Part shown: positions 1 to 9,417 of the stretch, in pieces
How the letters are laid out: the number at the start of each line of letters is the position of its first letter
Numbering within the stretch: the first letter of the stretch is position 1
NCBI GenBank assembly: GCA_023853785.1
Contig: JAJIRX010000676.1
Location: 1 to 30,320 of the forward strand
DNA: 30,320 bases
Direction of reading: 5' to 3'
Source: Psilocybe azurescens
Lineage: Eukaryota > Basidiomycota > Agaricomycetes > Agaricales > Agrocybaceae
Translations under genes and position numbers: made by a program
Notes under the pieces: generated by a model
Seen by the model: only the letters and a program-made list of their open reading frames with translations
Told to the model about the DNA's origin: nothing
Databases searched by the model: none

Positions 1-499
1 TTTTGTTTTTAAGTTTTTTTTTCCTTTACCGGAGTCGACCTCGGGCATGCGACAGAACAATGATGATCCAGGCCGCCTTCTACAAATCCATATATCTGCT
101 GGAGACAATATAAAAGAAAACCGAACGGAAAACAAAAGAAAGAAAAGAAACGTCTGCAAAAACCACCCTCTCAAAGGAATTAAGGGCATCTTGCTTTACC
201 TCAGTACTTAGGCTCATTTGTGATCTGTCTTTTCATGACTTTTATCGTTGCGGACAAAATTTCTCCTACCTTTTTCGTTTGTTATGTATTTATTTACGCT
301 TTTTTATCGAAAAATTTCATTTCATTTCTGGTGACGTTTGGCACCGAAATCTGAGGCGCACTGAACTTGCTGTTGCGCTTGGGAATGCTCTCTTAACAGG
401 CCGGAAGAGGTCGCCATGAAACTAACAGAGAAAATGATCGAGGCTGAAGAAACCATAAAATTGCTACATTCTGTAAATAAAAGGGAAAAGGTGAAAAAT
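1..499. other. 3' flank of UTP14, no gene seen
   Basis: This AT-rich stretch lies downstream of the UTP14 stop codon on the minus strand. It has T- and A-rich runs (poly-T near the left edge, AAAG-rich patches around 110-150) and no reading frame that resembles a protein. It probably holds the UTP14 3' UTR and intergenic DNA. Short open frames here overlap the last UTP14 exon and look like shadows. Confidence 0.5.
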
Positions 500-3400
500 C
501 TACGAATGTTGCTTTTCCAGTGGGTTGATGATGACTCCAGGCTAAAAGAAAGAAGAAAGAAAGAAAGAAAGCCATCCATGGCCAGTCAATCCCAAAGAAA
601 AGCCACAAAAAAAAAAAGAAACACACCTTTTGACCACCTTCGGCAGCGTTCCTCTCTGGAACGCCACTCTCGTGTTCCACTCTGCGCCCAACGGGCGTTC
701 CATCGCCTTCTCGAACTGCGCCTTGCTCGTATATGGGTACGGCAGGTCCTTGACGAGGTACTTCCCCGCCTTCTTGTCCCGCTTCTCCGAGATGATGTTC
801 TTCTTGTTGTAATCCGCACGCGTCGTCGGGTCGATGCCGGCGATTTTCTTGATGCGGTGTGGTTTTGGCGGCGCCTTTTGGTGCCCTGTCCTGCCCACGA
901 ACCCTGGGAGTTTGATAATAGAATAGGTCAGCTTGTGAATGGGATGGAAACGAGGGTTGTATGGATTTACCCAGCCTGGAATGGTGGTGTCGACTTCGCG
1001 AGGAGCGTCTGCAGCAATTTCACGCTTTTTCGCCTCTTCAAAGGTCTTTCAAGGATTAATATACAAATATTAGTAATGCTGAATTATAAGCAGAAGCAAT
1101 AGACTGACCTGCACGACATTATCGCCTGCAAAGGCCAGCGCCACGAGATCTCTGCTCGAACGCCTTCAGACCGTTGGCTCTGGCCTCCTTTCAAAGCAAG
1201 GGCTTGTTCTTGTGCTTCGACTTCAAGATCGACATCCGACTCATCAGAGTCCCCGAAGGCTGACCAACAGGTTTCTTCACAGCCACTGTCGTCGTTTTCT
1301 GAGCCGCCGCTGCCGTCTTGGACCCAGAAGCAGCAGCCGACGACGACGACGAAGCGATCACATTATCGAGCGAAATCTCGACAACGGCATCATCCACGGC
1401 CTTTTCTCTGTCCTCTGCCCTTTTCTCCATCGCCTTCTTGAGCTTATTCTTCGATTTGTCGACGGCCTTGCTGTCTTTGGAGACAACGACTTCGTTCGAC
1501 TTTTTCATGGCTTTGCTCCGCGATGAGCTGTCCGCGCCGGGGTTGAGCCATGGATTTGACTGTTGAGCGGGTGGCTTGGATAGTTCTGAGCGCGAATTGA
1601 CGGATGGTGATTGGGGCGGTGGGGAAAGCAGGTCCGTGGATTTGAGCGTCACGCTCGACGTATCCGAGGCCAATGATGCTAAAGGACGGTTACTTGACTG
1701 CTGATTTGTCTAGAGCCACATTGTTAGTAAAATCTCGGCAAGAAAAGATGCAATGACACATACTGTTGAAGCAGGGCGGAATGCGAGGCGGTTTCCTGTC
1801 CTATGAGCGAGAACACCACTTGATGGGTCAACGTCATCCATCTCCTCGACATCCTCGTCGCTGCCTTCGCTGCCTTCTGGATTACCGCCCATCTCCTTGA
1901 TGAAGTCGTCAACTTCCCGATTCGCCACCTGAGCTTGACGAGCCATCGCGTCTTTCATGAACTTCATCTCAAATATGCTCTTTCCTTTCCGCTTCTCACT
2001 CTCCTCGATATTGTCCCCCGCATCCAACTGACGCAGCTCGTCGAACGCGCCTTGCTTGATCTTTTCGATGCCCCCGTCAATGTCCATGCCGTCGTCGTCG
2101 TCATCTTCGTCGTCGCTGCCTCCATCCTCTTCTTCGTCGCTGCCAACACCTTTGATTCTCCTCCGCAGCTTTTCGCCCCTAGCCAGCATATCCTCGATAT
2201 CCCTCCTACTATCCTCATCCAAGCCTTCCTTGCCCCGCATCTGACGTGCCCACTTGCCCGTATGTTTATGTCTCAACGTCGCTCTCTCCCTCGCCCGATC
2301 CAGATCCTGCTTCATCTTAGCCGCCTCATCGTCGCCTTCATCCTGCTCATCGATCTTCTCTCCCAGTCTCTCCTTCTCCTTCCTCCGCAGACGTCTGTAC
2401 GTTTTGCTCTTGATCTTGCCCACCCGCCGGGCTTTGATCTCCGCGCGGAACATCAGCTCGCGCATTTTACGCAGTTCCCCGCGGCGCTGGGCGACTTCTT
2501 CCACGGAAAGCTTGTTCATTTTGAGCATGTTGTCTTCTGTACGCTCAATATCTTCTTCTCGCATATTTGCAGCTCTGAGCAACGCATCGACTGCGCTCGA
2601 GTTCGGTAGTTGGCTGAAAATGAACGCTGTTAGAAATTATCACGAGTTACACGTAGACCGACCATGTGGCATACCTTGAATTTTGCATTCAATTCCAGAT
2701 TCGAGACTCTTCCAGCAGATTGAGCTTGCAGAGGAAAGCTCAAATGCTCCGCCTGTTGATATTCATCAGTATGGTTTTCAAATCAGAATCGTAGCACAAT
2801 CCAACTGACTTCGCGAATACGCTTCATGGTCCCTGACCATTTGTCCACCTCTTCTTTGGTTTGCTCATAAGCGGCCTGTCGATCCAGACGATCCTGAATT
2901 CTTTGAGGTAGTGGCGCAGATAGCGTTTTCGCCTTTGACGAAGATGAAGGACCCAGGACTTTGGCTGATTTTTTAAGAGATTGCAGGGTTGATGATTGGG
3001 TCCCCAGAGGTGCAAGTAGATCGTCGAGATTGAGTTTTGAGCCTGCAAAACGGATTAGACATGGGAAGAAGGAAGCAAACAAGTATATTGACCTGACGAA
3101 TGAGCTCTGAATTCATTCTCTTCGCCAGCTTCGGTTTTCTCTTTGTCTGACGGCGTTTTCTGGCACGGGCTTCAGAGGTACCAGCAGCAGCGCTGTCGTC
3201 TTCTGGAGCTTTGCGCTTCTTGGCGGTAACATCGAGTTGAGATACAAAGTCGTTCAGCTGGTTCAATGCCTCTGGAACATCTTCGTCGTCTGAAGGCTCA
3301 ATATCCATTTTTCGTCTTCCGAAACTTCCTCCTCTGAATCTTCTTCTGAGTCCTCGCCACTCTGTTCAAGGTCTTCATCTTGGTCGCTTTCTTGGTCTAC

Positions 3401-4106
3401 TTTGGGAGAAGGTTTTCGTGGAGGGCTTTTTCGTCGTCGCTACCCATGTCGACCTCCCTTTGCCGTCCAACACATCGAGGAGATCGATAAATTCGTCGTC
3501 GTCTCCCTCTTCTTCTTCTTCTTCTTCGCTATCTTGGTCCAATTCTGCCTTGTCAACGCCTGATTCAATATCTTCATCTTCATCGAGATCAACCTCAGTA
3601 AAGCGAACAGCTGATTTAGTCCTTTCTTTCTTGGCTGGTTTTGTTTTCGATTTCTATCCAACCAGTCAATATTCCTTCCGACTGCAAATAACACAGACAG
3701 AACGTACCTTGGCCGAGAAAAAGCCCGCAAATCGTTCTTCGTCACTCTCTTCAAAGGCAGCATCACTGTCAATCTCCTCGTCATCGCCACTTGCAATCTC
3801 CTCATCGTCCTGGTTCTCTCCAATAAGTCTCGCTCTTAGCTCCTCCCGTTCATCCTCATCAATACCATCGATCCCTGCAGTCTCATAATCCTCGTTACGG
3901 TCAACATCAAGCCCGACTTTCGATCTCCGTTCTTTCTGCTGAATATGTTCGTACAAATCCATCGTCGAGGTCGCCGTGGATTTTCCCTTGCGGGCGAGCC
4001 GCTTTTCGTAGCCTGCGACATTGGCTTCTGACCGTGTTTTGCCCGTTTTGAATTTTGGGTTGGTCTTTTTCGGAGGCAGACGTCCTGTTCGTTTTGAGGA
4101 GCTCAT
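500..4106 (-). CDS. UTP14: UTP14-type small-subunit processome protein, nine exons, several frame breaks
   Basis: Utp14 is a nucleolar U3 snoRNP/SSU-processome protein needed for 18S rRNA maturation; in yeast it activates the helicase Dhr1. Exons on the minus strand: 4106-3708, 3653-3093, 3042-2810, 2752-2675, 2613-1764, 1709-1109, 1045-971, 903-627, 541-500. Family landmarks appear in order: LGVDRNEDYE-like and ESDEERF near the N-terminus, acidic linkers, KLNLDDLLAPL, AEHLSFPLQAQ, a basic helical block (RRGELRKMRELMFRAEIKAR), NPWL, AFAGDNVV, then KKAGKYLVKDLPYPYTSKAQ, GAEWNTR, TLPKVVK and a 14-codon last exon ending PLEKQHS. The sum is about 1,040 codons, usual for the family. The start is the first ATG and precedes the conserved N-terminus. 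Frame breaks lie near 3455, 3427-3431, 3308-3312, 3150, 2595, 1202, 1190, 1150, 876-879 and 628-631; most are one base short in a run. Identity is firm. Whether the breaks are real is not; I favour assembly error. Confidence 0.93.
542..626 (-). other. last UTP14 intron with homopolymer and CTTT repeat
   Basis: The final intron (85 nt) is the longest in the gene. On the minus strand it has a GTGTGT donor, a run of about eleven T from 617 down to 607, and a CTTT-type microsatellite at about 560-575, ending in TTTTAG. The exon it leads to has only 14 codons, so automatic gene finders are likely to miss the true C-terminus. Phase across this intron fits only if one A is missing from the A-run just before the donor. 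Confidence 0.7.
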
Positions 4107-4644
4107 AGTCGGGCTTGATAATGGGTATTAGGTGCTCCGAGTGGAGAGTGAGTCTGAGAAACAGCCAAAAACACCTGCGTCCAAATTCGGTGACAATGAT
4201 CTAGTTCGGCTTTTTCCGTACGCTCGCCGCATGGCATAACCATCACCTTGAACTAGTCTCAACTCCCTTCCAAGTCATCGCTGCAAGAATTCTTAATGAG
4301 CGATCTTTATTAGTACGTTTGTAATTTAGACTATTAGAGACTAGCTTGGTATAGATACTCTAGGCATCAGAATCGTTTTCTCGTCCTTGTGTCCTACATC
4401 TTTCCTTTCCTTCCCAACAACTTGTCGACACCCAAGGCTCTCGCCCATGCTAGAAGCCTCCGATATGATGACACTCTCAAAGTTGAACACGTTCTCAGGG
4501 GCACTGTGGTACATTTAGAAATTTGCTACATAATTTCCTCCGCTCTCTTTATTTATGTACAAGTTCCGGCTCTTCAACGCACTCCTGAATGACCCTGGAT
4601 CCAATTCCCGTACAAATTTCTTATGCAAGCTGTAGAGTCGAGAC
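4107..4644. other. UTP14 5' region and 3' flank of SH3b gene 1
   Basis: No gene was seen here. The right part (from about 4365) belongs to the duplicated block: it aligns by eye with 6535-6800, sharing CTTGTGTCCTACA and a diverged CTC...GAAGCCT...GATATGA region. The left part (4107-4300) is the presumed promoter of UTP14. No clear TATA box was found there. Confidence 0.5.
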
Positions 4645-5085
4645 TCAGGAGCAGTAGGGGATAGCACCGGTCCAGGTGACGTATTTCCCATTTGCGAGAG
4701 CAACCCAATATCCATTTGTGAGTTTACCCCAGCCACTGGTAGCGCATTCGTCAATGATCAAATAAAAAGATAGGTAAAAACGAGCAACTTACGCATCTCC
4801 TTCTACGACGGTGGTACCCGCTCGAGTGTAACAGTTGATGGTGATTTTGGTTCCCTTAGCGTATTGTCCAACGGCGGTGCAGGAGGTCTTCGGGCACGTG
4901 CGGTATCGGAGCCCGTCTACAAGGACGGTTGCACTATTGGCGCGTGCTTCGAGACTGCTGTTGGGTACGGGGCCGCTGTATACGGTAGGCTCTGGGGTTG
5001 CTGGTACAGGCTCAGGAAGACCCAGCGCTGGAGTGACAGCGCTGAGAGCGAGAGCGAGAGCAGCGGTGGCGTAAGTGAACTTCAT
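4645..5085 (-). CDS. small secreted SH3b-like protein, copy 1
   Basis: Two exons (5085-4793 and 4735-4645) joined over a 57-nt intron (GTAAGT...CAG) encode 127 residues with no frame break. Residues 1-23 are a signal peptide (MKF, Ala/Leu-rich core, cut near ALG|LPEP). A Pro/Glu-rich spacer (PEPVPATPEPTV) follows, then at about 55-127 an SH3b-like domain: VDGLRYRTCPKTSCTAVG, KGTKITINCYT, GWGKLTNGYWVA and a terminal WTGAIPYC. Four Cys in the domain could form two disulfides. SH3b domains bind bacterial cell wall in many bacterial proteins and occur with some fungal lysozymes; here the domain stands alone, so function is unknown. Wall binding, an effector role or antibacterial activity are all inference. 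The paralogue at 6801-7242 shares the intron position and about 60 of 72 domain residues by my count. The start is supported by signal peptide and paralogue. Confidence 0.9.
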
Positions 5086-5181
5086 ATTAACGAAAATATG
5101 TGGTAGTCGATTGACTGGGGTGAGTGTATAAGAGCTGGTTAACCCGAGGGATGCCAGAGAGATGTAGTGGAATATGGCAAC

Positions 5182-5189
5182 CTTTTATA
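5182..5189 (-). promoter_or_regulatory. TATA box of SH3b copy 1
   Basis: TATAAAAG on the minus strand, about 100 nt upstream of the start codon, within AAAACGTATAAAAG. The same 14-mer sits at the matching place before copy 2, so it is conserved in the duplicated promoter. Confidence 0.7.
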
Positions 5190-5570
5190 CGTTTTCTATA
5201 CCGCACGACCCTGCCGATCTCACGGATTTTCTCCATGATAACAATCGCCAATATAATTCATATATCGTTAATCATTACTGCTGTACATCTCAATTAACGC
5301 CAAGCCTCCCTATTCGTCTGCAAGAGGACTATGGGCTACTTGCTTTGGCACGTGGCACATAAAGTGAACAAGTTACAAGAGTTCCAGACACAAGCTCCAA
5401 CGATATAGACCTATACCAGACCACGACTTGATGGGCTCCTTGTAGCGTCTTTTTGGTGTCCAGGTTCACCTGTTTAGGATTACGTTTTGTGCTTTTCAGA
5501 ATGGACGCTCATGCAGCATCGGAATTTTCGAGAGGTGCCTAGGTCCAGATATTCCTGACAAATAATTCTT

Positions 5571-6534
5571 CCAGAAGTACAGATGTCTCATAACATTTAT
5601 TATTCAGAATAAGTAAGGCTCGGTCAAGGCAAAATAGACTTGTATCTAACATCTGCTGAGAATACAAAGGCCGTAGGAAAACTTTTGGTACAAAAGCAGA
5701 GACGTACAGGTGCTAATTCAATTCAATCGCAGAATAGAGTAATAAAAAATTAGCGCAAAATCAATATATTGATATAACGACACCAGGCTGGGCGACTAGC
5801 TCTAAGTCCGCTCCTCCGCCCCTAAGCGTACTACGACCGAGGCGCACGCGTCTCGCATCACACCTTTCTTTCTCGTGCCTGAATTACATCACATGACCGT
5901 AAATCTCCGATTTCTGAATCTCTCCCGTTCAACTCCAAACGTTCGTTGACTCTGTTTCCCCTGACCACATCGAACGATGTGCATATCTACCCGCCCATAT
6001 GTATGTAACTCAGCTTTGTTCTGTCCGTTGCAGGGCTGTTAGAGAGGCTTGCCAAGCAGGACAGTCTACTCGGCCCAGCCACACGAACATGTGAATCAGA
6101 ACAGCTCTGTCTCTAGCTAAGAAATAGTGACGAGCGCATCGACATTACGTGCGCCGCTCGGTCTAGAACGAGTAAAAAAACGCTACAAGGGAAACTAAGA
6201 TTCGAGACGGAGAAATATCAGGAAATGCACGGATTCTATATGCAACAGTTCTATCGCCCGGTACGTGGTGTCGACTCTCAAACATGTGTCTCTTTCTTAA
6301 AGCTGAATTCGCTTGCTCAGAATGGCCGAACATCAATCCGATTAATGCCTGCTCGGCATATCATGCCATAATATCAACATCCAACATATACTTACTGCAT
6401 TTGCAAGTACAGATCTGAAGTTATGAATATGGTTGTAAAGAATGTGTTCGGGGTAGGGAGTCAATGATATCAGTGATAAGATTTTCTGTTAAACAGTAGG
6501 CGCTTGGCTGTTGAATTTTTGTGTTTGCCAGACC
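5571..6534. other. spacer between duplicated blocks, no gene seen
   Basis: About 1 kb with no convincing reading frame, splice pattern or repeat. It is not recognisably part of either duplicated block. Confidence 0.45.
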
Positions 6535-6800
6535 TTCAACTGCATCGGCATCGCTTTCTCATCTTTGTGTCCTACACGTCTTCTTACGTCCAGTGAGTCA
6601 AAGCATTTCAAGAGTCAAGACTGTCGCTCATACCATTTGCACTGAAGGCTTCAGATGTTAGCCATATCTTAGGATTCAACACGCTTTTCAAGAACACCGC
6701 AATATATTCGAACATTCAACTATATAAATTCTTCCGCTTTTTTACGATTTTCGAATTTCCTACTTTAACGCGAACTTATGCTTCTGATGTCACCGACGTC

Positions 6801-7242
6801 TCAGGTGCAGTAAGGAATCGAACCGGACCAAGCGACGTAGGTTCCTTTTGCGAGAGCAACCCAATATCCGTTGGTGAGTTTAGCCCAGCCACTAAGCATA
6901 AATTTGGTCAGTGATCAAGCATTGGGTGGTGAACCAATCAGTAACTCACGCGTCTCCATCGACAGTGGTCGTACCATCCCGAGTGTAGCAGACGATGGTG
7001 ATGTGAGTGCCTTTAGCGTATTGACCGACGGCGGTGCAGGAGGTCTTCGGGCACGTGCGGTATCTGAGCCCGTCGACCTCGACGGTGCCACTGTTGGTGC
7101 GCCTCTCGAGGCTACGGGCAGCTACGGCGCCATTGTATACTGTGGGCTCTGGGACTGCCGGTGCAGGCTCGGGAAGAGCCAATGCAGGGGTGATGGCGCT
7201 GAGGGCGAGAGCGAGAGCGGCGCTGGCGAAAGTGAACTTCAT
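6801..7242 (-). CDS. small secreted SH3b-like protein, copy 2
   Basis: Exons 7242-6950 and 6891-6801 flank a 58-nt intron (GTGAGT...TAG) in the same place and phase as in copy 1, giving again 127 residues and an intact frame. The signal peptide ends TPALA|LPEP. The Pro-rich spacer ends SLERRTNSG, where Arg-Arg is a plausible Kex2-type cleavage site; copy 1 has LEAR there instead. The SH3b-like domain keeps all four Cys and the LRYRTCPKTSC, CYTR, GWAKLTNGYWVALA and SGSIPYC motifs. Differences between copies lie mostly in the spacer and in exposed-looking positions (K/H, N/V, A/D, N/K). An upstream in-frame ATG would add 26 residues (start 7320), but the internal MKF start fits the signal peptide and copy 1. 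The role is unknown; secretion is a solid prediction, cell-wall binding is inference. Confidence 0.9.
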
Positions 7243-7326
7243 ATTTGCAGTAAGTCGACTAACTGGTAAGTGATTGAGAGCTGATTTCCTTGAGGATGCT
7301 GGAGAGATGGAGTGGCACACGACTTG

Positions 7327-7334
7327 CTTTTATA
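7327..7334 (-). promoter_or_regulatory. TATA box of SH3b copy 2
   Basis: TATAAAAG on the minus strand, about 85 nt upstream of the MKF start, inside the same AAAACGTATAAAAG context as copy 1. Its position between 7242 and the alternative ATG at 7320 argues for the downstream start. Confidence 0.7.
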
Positions 7335-7690
7335 CGTTTTCATATGCCACACAGCTCCATGATAATAATCACTAATATATTACTCTTATAGTATCAATCA
7401 TTACTGCTGCTGCACAGTTGAATTCGCGCGCCAGCCAACACAATGCAACACGCGAGGACTTTGAGTCACTTTTTCGGAACATGAAGGGAACTAATGCCAT
7501 ACATAATTATGCACGCGCTCCAACAGAGAGATTTATAACACACTGGTTCTTGATACCCCGCTGGTAGGTATCTCGAGGCGTCGTTTTAGCCTGACAGGTG
7601 TATGGTCTGTTTAGGAAATTATATGTACGTTTTGGTGCTTTTTGACAATGGAAGCTCCTATGATACCGGGAATTTCGGAAAAATATACAA

Positions 7691-8619
7691 TGTCCTATAG
7701 TACACGCTCACTCCATGTTCATTTTAATGTACCGATGTACGGTTACATCTGTCATGTTGCGCACTGACTTATACTCCACCAATTTTACTATGTTACTATG
7801 ACCCTCTCCAATGCTCCACTCAGCCTGGCATGCCGATTCCGTATATGTAGCAGGTTCTTCTGGCATATGCTGTCTTGTAAAAGAGAAGGAGAAACGAACA
7901 TTAGAAATGATGTATGTAACAAGAGTATGTCAGGTGGGCGCTTATTTGGCGTAATTTTGACATTTGATTCAGATGTTAGATTCATACCGAGTTTGATCTC
8001 CTGCTAAAAGGCGTTTTGCTCAACTTTGTATATTTCAAAAACATTTATAAATTACAGAACGTACAAAAGAATAGTAGCCGTCTATGTCACCTACGAGGGA
8101 TTGTACATCGACATTTTCTAATGCTACTAATATTCTGTCAAGAAGTTTGATACTAGACCGACTATCTACACAAACATATGTCAAGAAAAAATCATCGAGT
8201 CTTTTCGTTGGAAATTTCTCCACTGTTCAGTAGCTACTGATTAATAATGTGGATGGTACCTCGTTACTAGATTATAGCCGTAACTTGAATGAAAGATGGT
8301 GTCATGTGGCTACTTGTAAGGAGGGCCATTGGCTGTAGAAAGCTGGTGCAAAGGATGCTCTGGATTGCTGGAATAACACAGGAACATGGTCTACTCAACG
8401 CCTCGGAAGCCGCGCTATTTGAAGGGAGCAATTAGTTTAGATAATTACTGATCATCGGCGACTTTGAGCACGTACCTTATGGAAGGAACTGGTAACTTCT
8501 TCTGCGGTTTGATATTCCTTCGCCGGTCCTACAGAAGAAGGACAGCAAAAAAGGGAGCCCGGTGACATGCAGAACTGCGATCGCAAAAACTTCTGCAAGA
8601 ACCAAGACCCAACGCCTCG
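7691..8619. other. intergenic, one weak spliced minus-strand candidate
   Basis: There is no recognised gene. On the minus strand a short exon-like piece (8528-8476) has a pyrimidine-rich acceptor (TTCTTCTGTAG) and a GTACGT donor, followed by an acceptor CAAATAG and an in-frame TAG 24 nt later (8391). It could be the 3' end of a small gene interrupted by the LINE to its right. An AT-rich 62-codon frame at 8035-8223 (-) has no family resemblance. Confidence 0.25.
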
Positions 8620-8635
8620 TCGCATAAGCTACCAT
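8620..8635. repeat. target-site duplication, left
   Basis: TCGCATAAGCTACCAT, identical to 9402-9417; it directly abuts the element's A tail. The last T could belong to either the site or the tail. Confidence 0.9.
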
Positions 8636-8662
8636 TTTTTTTTCTTGTAAATTTATGTCTAT

Positions 8663-8677
8663 TGGGGCTTGGCCCCA
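8663..8677 (-). other. stem-loop near LINE 3' end
   Basis: TGGGGC-TTG-GCCCCA forms a perfect 6-bp GC-rich stem with a 3-nt loop about 20 nt before the A tail. Some LINE reverse transcriptases recognise a 3' stem-loop in their RNA; a recognition role here is inference. Confidence 0.6.
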
Positions 8678-9062
8678 TGCAGACCTAACTAACGATTACA
8701 ATAGTAGTTAACAGCACACTGCGTGCGACTCCTTTCCCGTGTGCACCGTCGAGGTACGCCTATAGGGCCGATCTATAGCGATCCCTCCCCGAATGCCCAA
8801 CACTGAAACGTTGGTTCCGGGCATCCGTGTTTTGGCGGGCGAGCTAATACCATCGGATTTCTTCTTGGTGGTTGTGTCTTTTCTAGTGTTCTTTCTGCTG
8901 GGCACCTGAGCGATGGTCGTTCGGGTGCAGATGGGTGTTTTGCTCATGTTTCGGGGGTGGTGTACGGATGGGATATCCGGGGCCGTTAAGTCGAAGGCTT
9001 GTTGGGTTCGGAGGGGTTGTGTGGGTGTGGGTATGTATTCTGTGCCGTGTTTCTTTGTGTTT

Positions 9063-9407
9063 TTAGTCTGCATTATCGTTAAGAATTGGGACTTCACCTG
9101 ATGTTGTTCGCAGTCGTTTCGTTTTCGATATGTATTTCATCAGTATCCTCATGTGTGGGTTTCGGCATAATATTGTGCGTAGGCTTCTTGCATCTCTTCC
9201 CAGCTCCTGATCCATTTCGGCTCGTTCCCATGTGTACGATGGACATTCAAATAGGAAGTGTTTTACAGTCTCCTCTACCACACCTCGGTTTGCTGTCCTG
9301 CACTTTGCGCACCGGTTGGTGTCGGCCTTGCCGAACCTGTTGAGGTAGCTGTTGAGAGGTATGTGGCCAGTGCGTATCTGCATGTATAAGCTTGCTCTCG
9401 CTCGCAT
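9063..9407 (-). pseudogene. LINE pol C-terminus (zinc-knuckle tail), truncated
   Basis: The ORF encodes the extreme C-terminus of a LINE reverse-transcriptase polyprotein. Visible motifs are LYMQIRTGHIPLNSYLNRF, then CAKC followed by VEETVKHFLFECPSY, giving a C-x2-C...H-x4-C pattern typical of the post-RT/RNase H zinc-binding region in fungal LINEs. The endonuclease and reverse transcriptase domains are missing. The apparent start ATG lies inside the target-site duplication, so it is host sequence and not a native start. A second overlapping frame, 8708-9097 (-), is Thr/Lys-rich, has no known domain and may just be the element's 3' UTR. Confidence 0.85.
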
Positions 9408-9417
9408 AAGCTACCAT
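9402..9417. repeat. target-site duplication, right
   Basis: Second copy of TCGCATAAGCTACCAT, marking the truncated 5' end of the element on the minus strand. Confidence 0.9.

Larger units (their letters stand above)
4365..5570 (-). repeat. duplicated block, copy 1
   Basis: The block holds SH3b copy 1 with about 0.3 kb of 3' flank and 0.5 kb of promoter. It matches 6535-7690 by eye in the same orientation. Upstream anchors shared by both are AAAACGTATAAAAG, CTCCATGATAA.AATC, ATCATTACTGCTG, CTGTTTAGGA and the GTGCTTTT..AATGGA stretch near the outer edge. Similarity outside the exons is clear but diverged, so the duplication is old. Edges are approximate. Confidence 0.7.
6535..7690 (-). repeat. 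duplicated block, copy 2
   Basis: Partner of 4365-5570, holding SH3b copy 2, its TATA box and matching 5' and 3' flanks. Block spacing start to start is about 2.16 kb. Edges are approximate because the flanks fade gradually. Confidence 0.7.
8620..9417 (-). mobile_element. 5'-truncated non-LTR retrotransposon (LINE) insertion
   Basis: The element runs on the minus strand from about 9401 to 8636 and ends in a 9-nt A tail (plus-strand T at 8635-8643). A perfect 16-bp direct repeat, TCGCATAAGCTACCAT, flanks it at 8620-8635 and 9402-9417. Only the last ~115 codons of the pol-type ORF and a ~400-nt 3' region remain, as expected when target-primed reverse transcription stops early. The perfect duplication suggests a fairly recent insertion. 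The clade (Tad, L1 or other) cannot be told from this fragment. Confidence 0.88.

Noticed and set aside
416..1102. Long plus-strand frame of 228 codons
   Set aside because: It lies antisense to the last UTP14 exons and introns, is Arg/Leu-rich and has no family resemblance; it is a shadow.
3093..3653. Alternative spliced model skipping the acidic part of UTP14 exon 2
   Set aside because: A 108-nt GT-AG gap can rescue the frame but gives an Arg/Gly-rich linker and loses the acidic tract typical of Utp14; run-length errors explain it better.
6810..6833. GGTTCGATTCC on the minus strand, like a tRNA T-loop
   Set aside because: It lies inside the coding second exon of SH3b copy 2 and the arms do not pair.
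8035..8223. 62-codon AT-rich minus-strand frame
   Set aside because: There are no splice partners, no domain and no promoter; length is within chance for AT-rich DNA.
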